A DNA stretch of 64,000 nt from Namhaeicola litoreus. GTDB lineage: Bacteria; Bacteroidota; Bacteroidia; Flavobacteriales; Flavobacteriaceae. Position numbers and translations under genes: made by a program. The first letter of the stretch is position 1. Each line of letters starts with the position of its first letter. The stretch spans positions 682,001 to 746,000 of the forward strand of contig NZ_JBHTMY010000002.1 in assembly GCF_042679565.1 (NCBI RefSeq), written 5' to 3'. The notes beneath the pieces were generated by a model. It was not told the DNA's origin and ran no database searches. It worked only from the letters and a program-made list of their open reading frames with translations. Shown in pieces: positions 62,025-64,000 of the stretch.

Positions 62025-64000
62025 TTAAATTTTTTCTGATAATGAGACTTTCTTATTCATGTCCATTTGTGGCGAAATCGAATCCAGATAACCTGAACTT
62101 TTTGCCTTTTTATTCTCTACAAAGGGTCGAATTTGAAACAACCAAAGTTTATCGTTCTCAAAGCCCATTTCCATATCATATGCTCCCTGGTAATCGGGAT
62201 CTGTTCTCTCCGGAACTTTAGTTCTCACTTCATCCACAATTCGCCTAATTGACTGAATATTATTCTCGTTTAGAATTGGTTTGTCAAAAGAAGTAAACCG
62301 TTTTTCTGAACCACCTTTTTTAGATAAATAAACATAGCTCGGCTCCCTCGATGGTGATAATAACTCATTTTCCGCTTTTGTCACAAGCCTTGTCTCTGCC
62401 GACTGACCGTCAACTGCACCCCCGGCACCTCTGCTAAAAGCAACTGTAAGATCATCCTTTCCGCCCTTGTTTATTCCCGTCGTAATCACAACCCCAGAAT
62501 AATCGACGTTTACACCTGGAATAACCAGAATGGAAGGAAAAACGTATTCCGGATTCAGCAAATATTTCTGCCTCCATTTTAAACTTCTCTCTGTATAAGG
62601 CGAGGCCCAGACCCTTTTGATTCCATTCATGATTTCGTCCTTTTTCAAAATATTGAATAACGTGAGGTTTAAGCCGGCCCCGGTAAATTCTTTTAAGTCT
62701 TCCATATTCGTATCACTGCGCAGGAAAACTGGGACAGAGCCCAAAGAGCTTCCAAAAACTTTTTTGAATTCTGTTTCCAACTGAGCAACAAAATCTTTAT
62801 TCAATTCCATTTTTTCAATGGCAGTTCTCAAGGTACTCATCCTCTCTAGCTGATATTTTTCAATCTCATTGTCATTTTTATTCGCCTTCTTCATCTCCTC
62901 TGCCTGATTATAAGTCGCATTCAAATATTCCCAGTAAGAAACAGACTGACCCGGCATCTTGTTATCCAGATGATTTCTAAATATGCCAAAGGGAATGATA
63001 AGACCTTCGACCACATGGTCTGGAAACAGCGATTTTAGCTGACCAAGATTGGCCGCTTTTGGACCGCAAATTTTCCCTGAATCATCGGCATTCACTTCTC
63101 TCATATTGATCACGTTTGTTTCATCGAGTTGAATGCGATCTACAGGCACTTTAATTTTATTGGTATTTCTCTGTTCAGCAGAAAACAATCCCAACTCTTC
63201 CTTGCTCATGTCCTTTTCCAATTTCATCAAAACATTTCCCTTTCCGGTTACTGCATAGAAAACCTTCTGACCTTTATATTTTAAAAGATCCTTGAGATTT
63301 TCACCTGATATTGCGGCATTGGGAATACCCAGGTTTCTCGCGAGCAATTGTACATGAGAAACAAGGTTCCCTTCTGAAATGGTCATGATTCCTGCTACCG
63401 GTTTTAATCCGGAAGGAGGTCTTTCAAAAACATAAATTTTGTCTTTTTCAAAATCCGTTTCTTCAACTGATCCTCGTACAACCTCGAGTTCACCATAGGC
63501 ATATCCAGGATTTAATCCCCTGATTGTGGATTCACCTGAAATTCCCATGACATCATTTTCAAGAGAGGACTGTTTAGAAATAATTGATCCCAATTGACTC
63601 ACGCTCTTTCCCAGATCTAAAACTACAGAAGAGCGAATTCTATCATCAATGAACTGATAAGATTTGGGTTCGAACAAGCTATACCTGGCTACATCTTCTC
63701 CATAAACCGCCTTAACCATGGCTGTACTCCATTCTACAATTCCTCTTGAGCTATTTAAAAACTCCTGCAATTCACCCAGGCTCATCGACTCAGGTAAAGA
63801 TCGATACGCCAAAATACCTTTTACCTCTTCCCATTCCCAAAGCTCGATCAATCCGGATCCCAATGCGGCATAACTGAGCACCTGAATTTTTTTCATCAAT
63901 TCATTGAGGTTTGAGGGCTTCCATTCTTGCGATTGTATGAATAAAATATTTTCGGTCTTGTTGGACAGATCGAGTAGGCCCAACTTGCTTTCAGCACTTT
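62025..64000 (-). CDS. Dikinase-like protein: phosphohistidine domain followed by ATP-grasp domain (5' end cut by window)
   Basis: Partial: the frame continues past base 64000 without a stop; numbering here is from a TTG at 63983 that need not be the start. A helical region (1-150) is followed by a PEP-utilising 'swivel' domain with the phosphohistidine site H210 (TISEGNLVSHVQLLARNLGI). Then comes a PPDK_N-type ATP-grasp domain: CGPKAANLGQLKSLFP, PVFLRSDTNMEDL, SGVVITTGINKGG and MEMGFENDKLWLFQIRPFVE. No PEP/pyruvate TIM barrel follows; the protein ends there. This order, His domain before ATP-grasp, is that of glucan/rifampicin-type dikinases rather than PpsA. Substrate unknown. It is followed by the serine hydrolase. 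Confidence 0.78.
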   Translation of the reverse strand, partial: SAESKLGLLDLSNKTENILFIQSQEWKPSNLNELMKKIQVLSYAALGSGLIELWEWEEVKGILAYRSLPESMSLGELQEFLNSSRGIVEWSTAMVKAVYGEDVARYSLFEPKSYQFIDDRIRSSVVLDLGKSVSQLGSIISKQSSLENDVMGISGESTIRGLNPGYAYGELEVVRGSVEETDFEKDKIYVFERPPSGLKPVAGIMTISEGNLVSHVQLLARNLGIPNAAISGENLKDLLKYKGQKVFYAVTGKGNVLMKLEKDMSKEELGLFSAEQRNTNKIKVPVDRIQLDETNVINMREVNADDSGKICGPKAANLGQLKSLFPDHVVEGLIIPFGIFRNHLDNKMPGQSVSYWEYLNATYNQAEEMKKANKNDNEIEKYQLERMSTLRTAIEKMELNKDFVAQLETEFKKVFGSSLGSVPVFLRSDTNMEDLKEFTGAGLNLTLFNILKKDEIMNGIKRVWASPYTERSLKWRQKYLLNPEYVFPSILVIPGVNVDYSGVVITTGINKGGKDDLTVAFSRGAGGAVDGQSAETRLVTKAENELLSPSREPSYVYLSKKGGSEKRFTSFDKPILNENNIQSIRRIVDEVRTKVPERTDPDYQGAYDMEMGFENDKLWLFQIRPFVENKKAKSSGYLDSISPQMDMNKKVSLSEKI

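Overview
The window looks like chromosomal DNA of a flavobacterium (Bacteroidota, probably a marine Flavobacteriaceae member). The DNA is AT-rich. Many genes belong to families typical of that phylum: DUF3078, DUF4271, DUF4296, DUF2480, HU-CCDC81/SPOR, DUF1972 glycosyltransferase and a TonB receptor with a carboxypeptidase-like N-terminus. Many genes are preceded by the Bacteroidota -7 promoter box TAnnTTTG rather than a Shine-Dalgarno sequence. I see no rRNA, tRNA, CRISPR array, insertion sequence or prophage. Genes are tightly packed and several convergent pairs touch or overlap by a few bases.

Layout. 1-4.4 kb: a TonB-dependent receptor (cut by the window edge) and a beta-helix lipoprotein, divergent from a PhoB/PhoR-type two-component system and a small YwqK/MORN-type secreted protein. 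Three 11-bp-period direct repeats (GTTAA core) that resemble Pho boxes lie between these genes. 4.4-19.7 kb: a long leftward array. It runs rnpA, a C-terminal processing protease and a phosphorylase-like protein, then a Wzx/Wzy-type surface polysaccharide cluster (Wzz-like, Wzx, three glycosyltransferases, two Wzy/ligase-like proteins, a priming sugar transferase), then purD and another glycosyltransferase. 19.8-32.9 kb: housekeeping and accessory metabolism: glutaryl-CoA dehydrogenase, a RimK ATP-grasp peptide-modification operon, HflX, a CNNM/CBS transporter, sufE-DUF59-DUF2480-DUF3078, a PfkB kinase and a PurF-type amidotransferase.

32.9-33.3 kb is a gene-free stretch with good promoter-like elements and a very strong rightward terminator, so it is a candidate small RNA gene. 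33.3-56.5 kb: an ALDH7-type dehydrogenase (which with gcdH suggests lysine catabolism), an ECF sigma/anti-sigma-like unit, tyrS, dihydroorotase, polyprenol-phosphate-mannose synthase next to a GT39 transferase, a HemD-like protein, recA, dprA, a CotH-like exported protein, a metallophosphoesterase and a MATE transporter.

56.5-64 kb is the least ordinary region. After a decayed gene fragment there are two secreted class-A-beta-lactamase-fold serine hydrolases, an NTT (ATP/ADP translocase-like) transporter fused to a long HEAT-repeat tail, and a dikinase-like protein whose phosphohistidine domain precedes its ATP-grasp domain, without a visible PEP/pyruvate barrel. I propose this four-gene neighbourhood as the best candidate for an undescribed system. 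Its function is not known to me.
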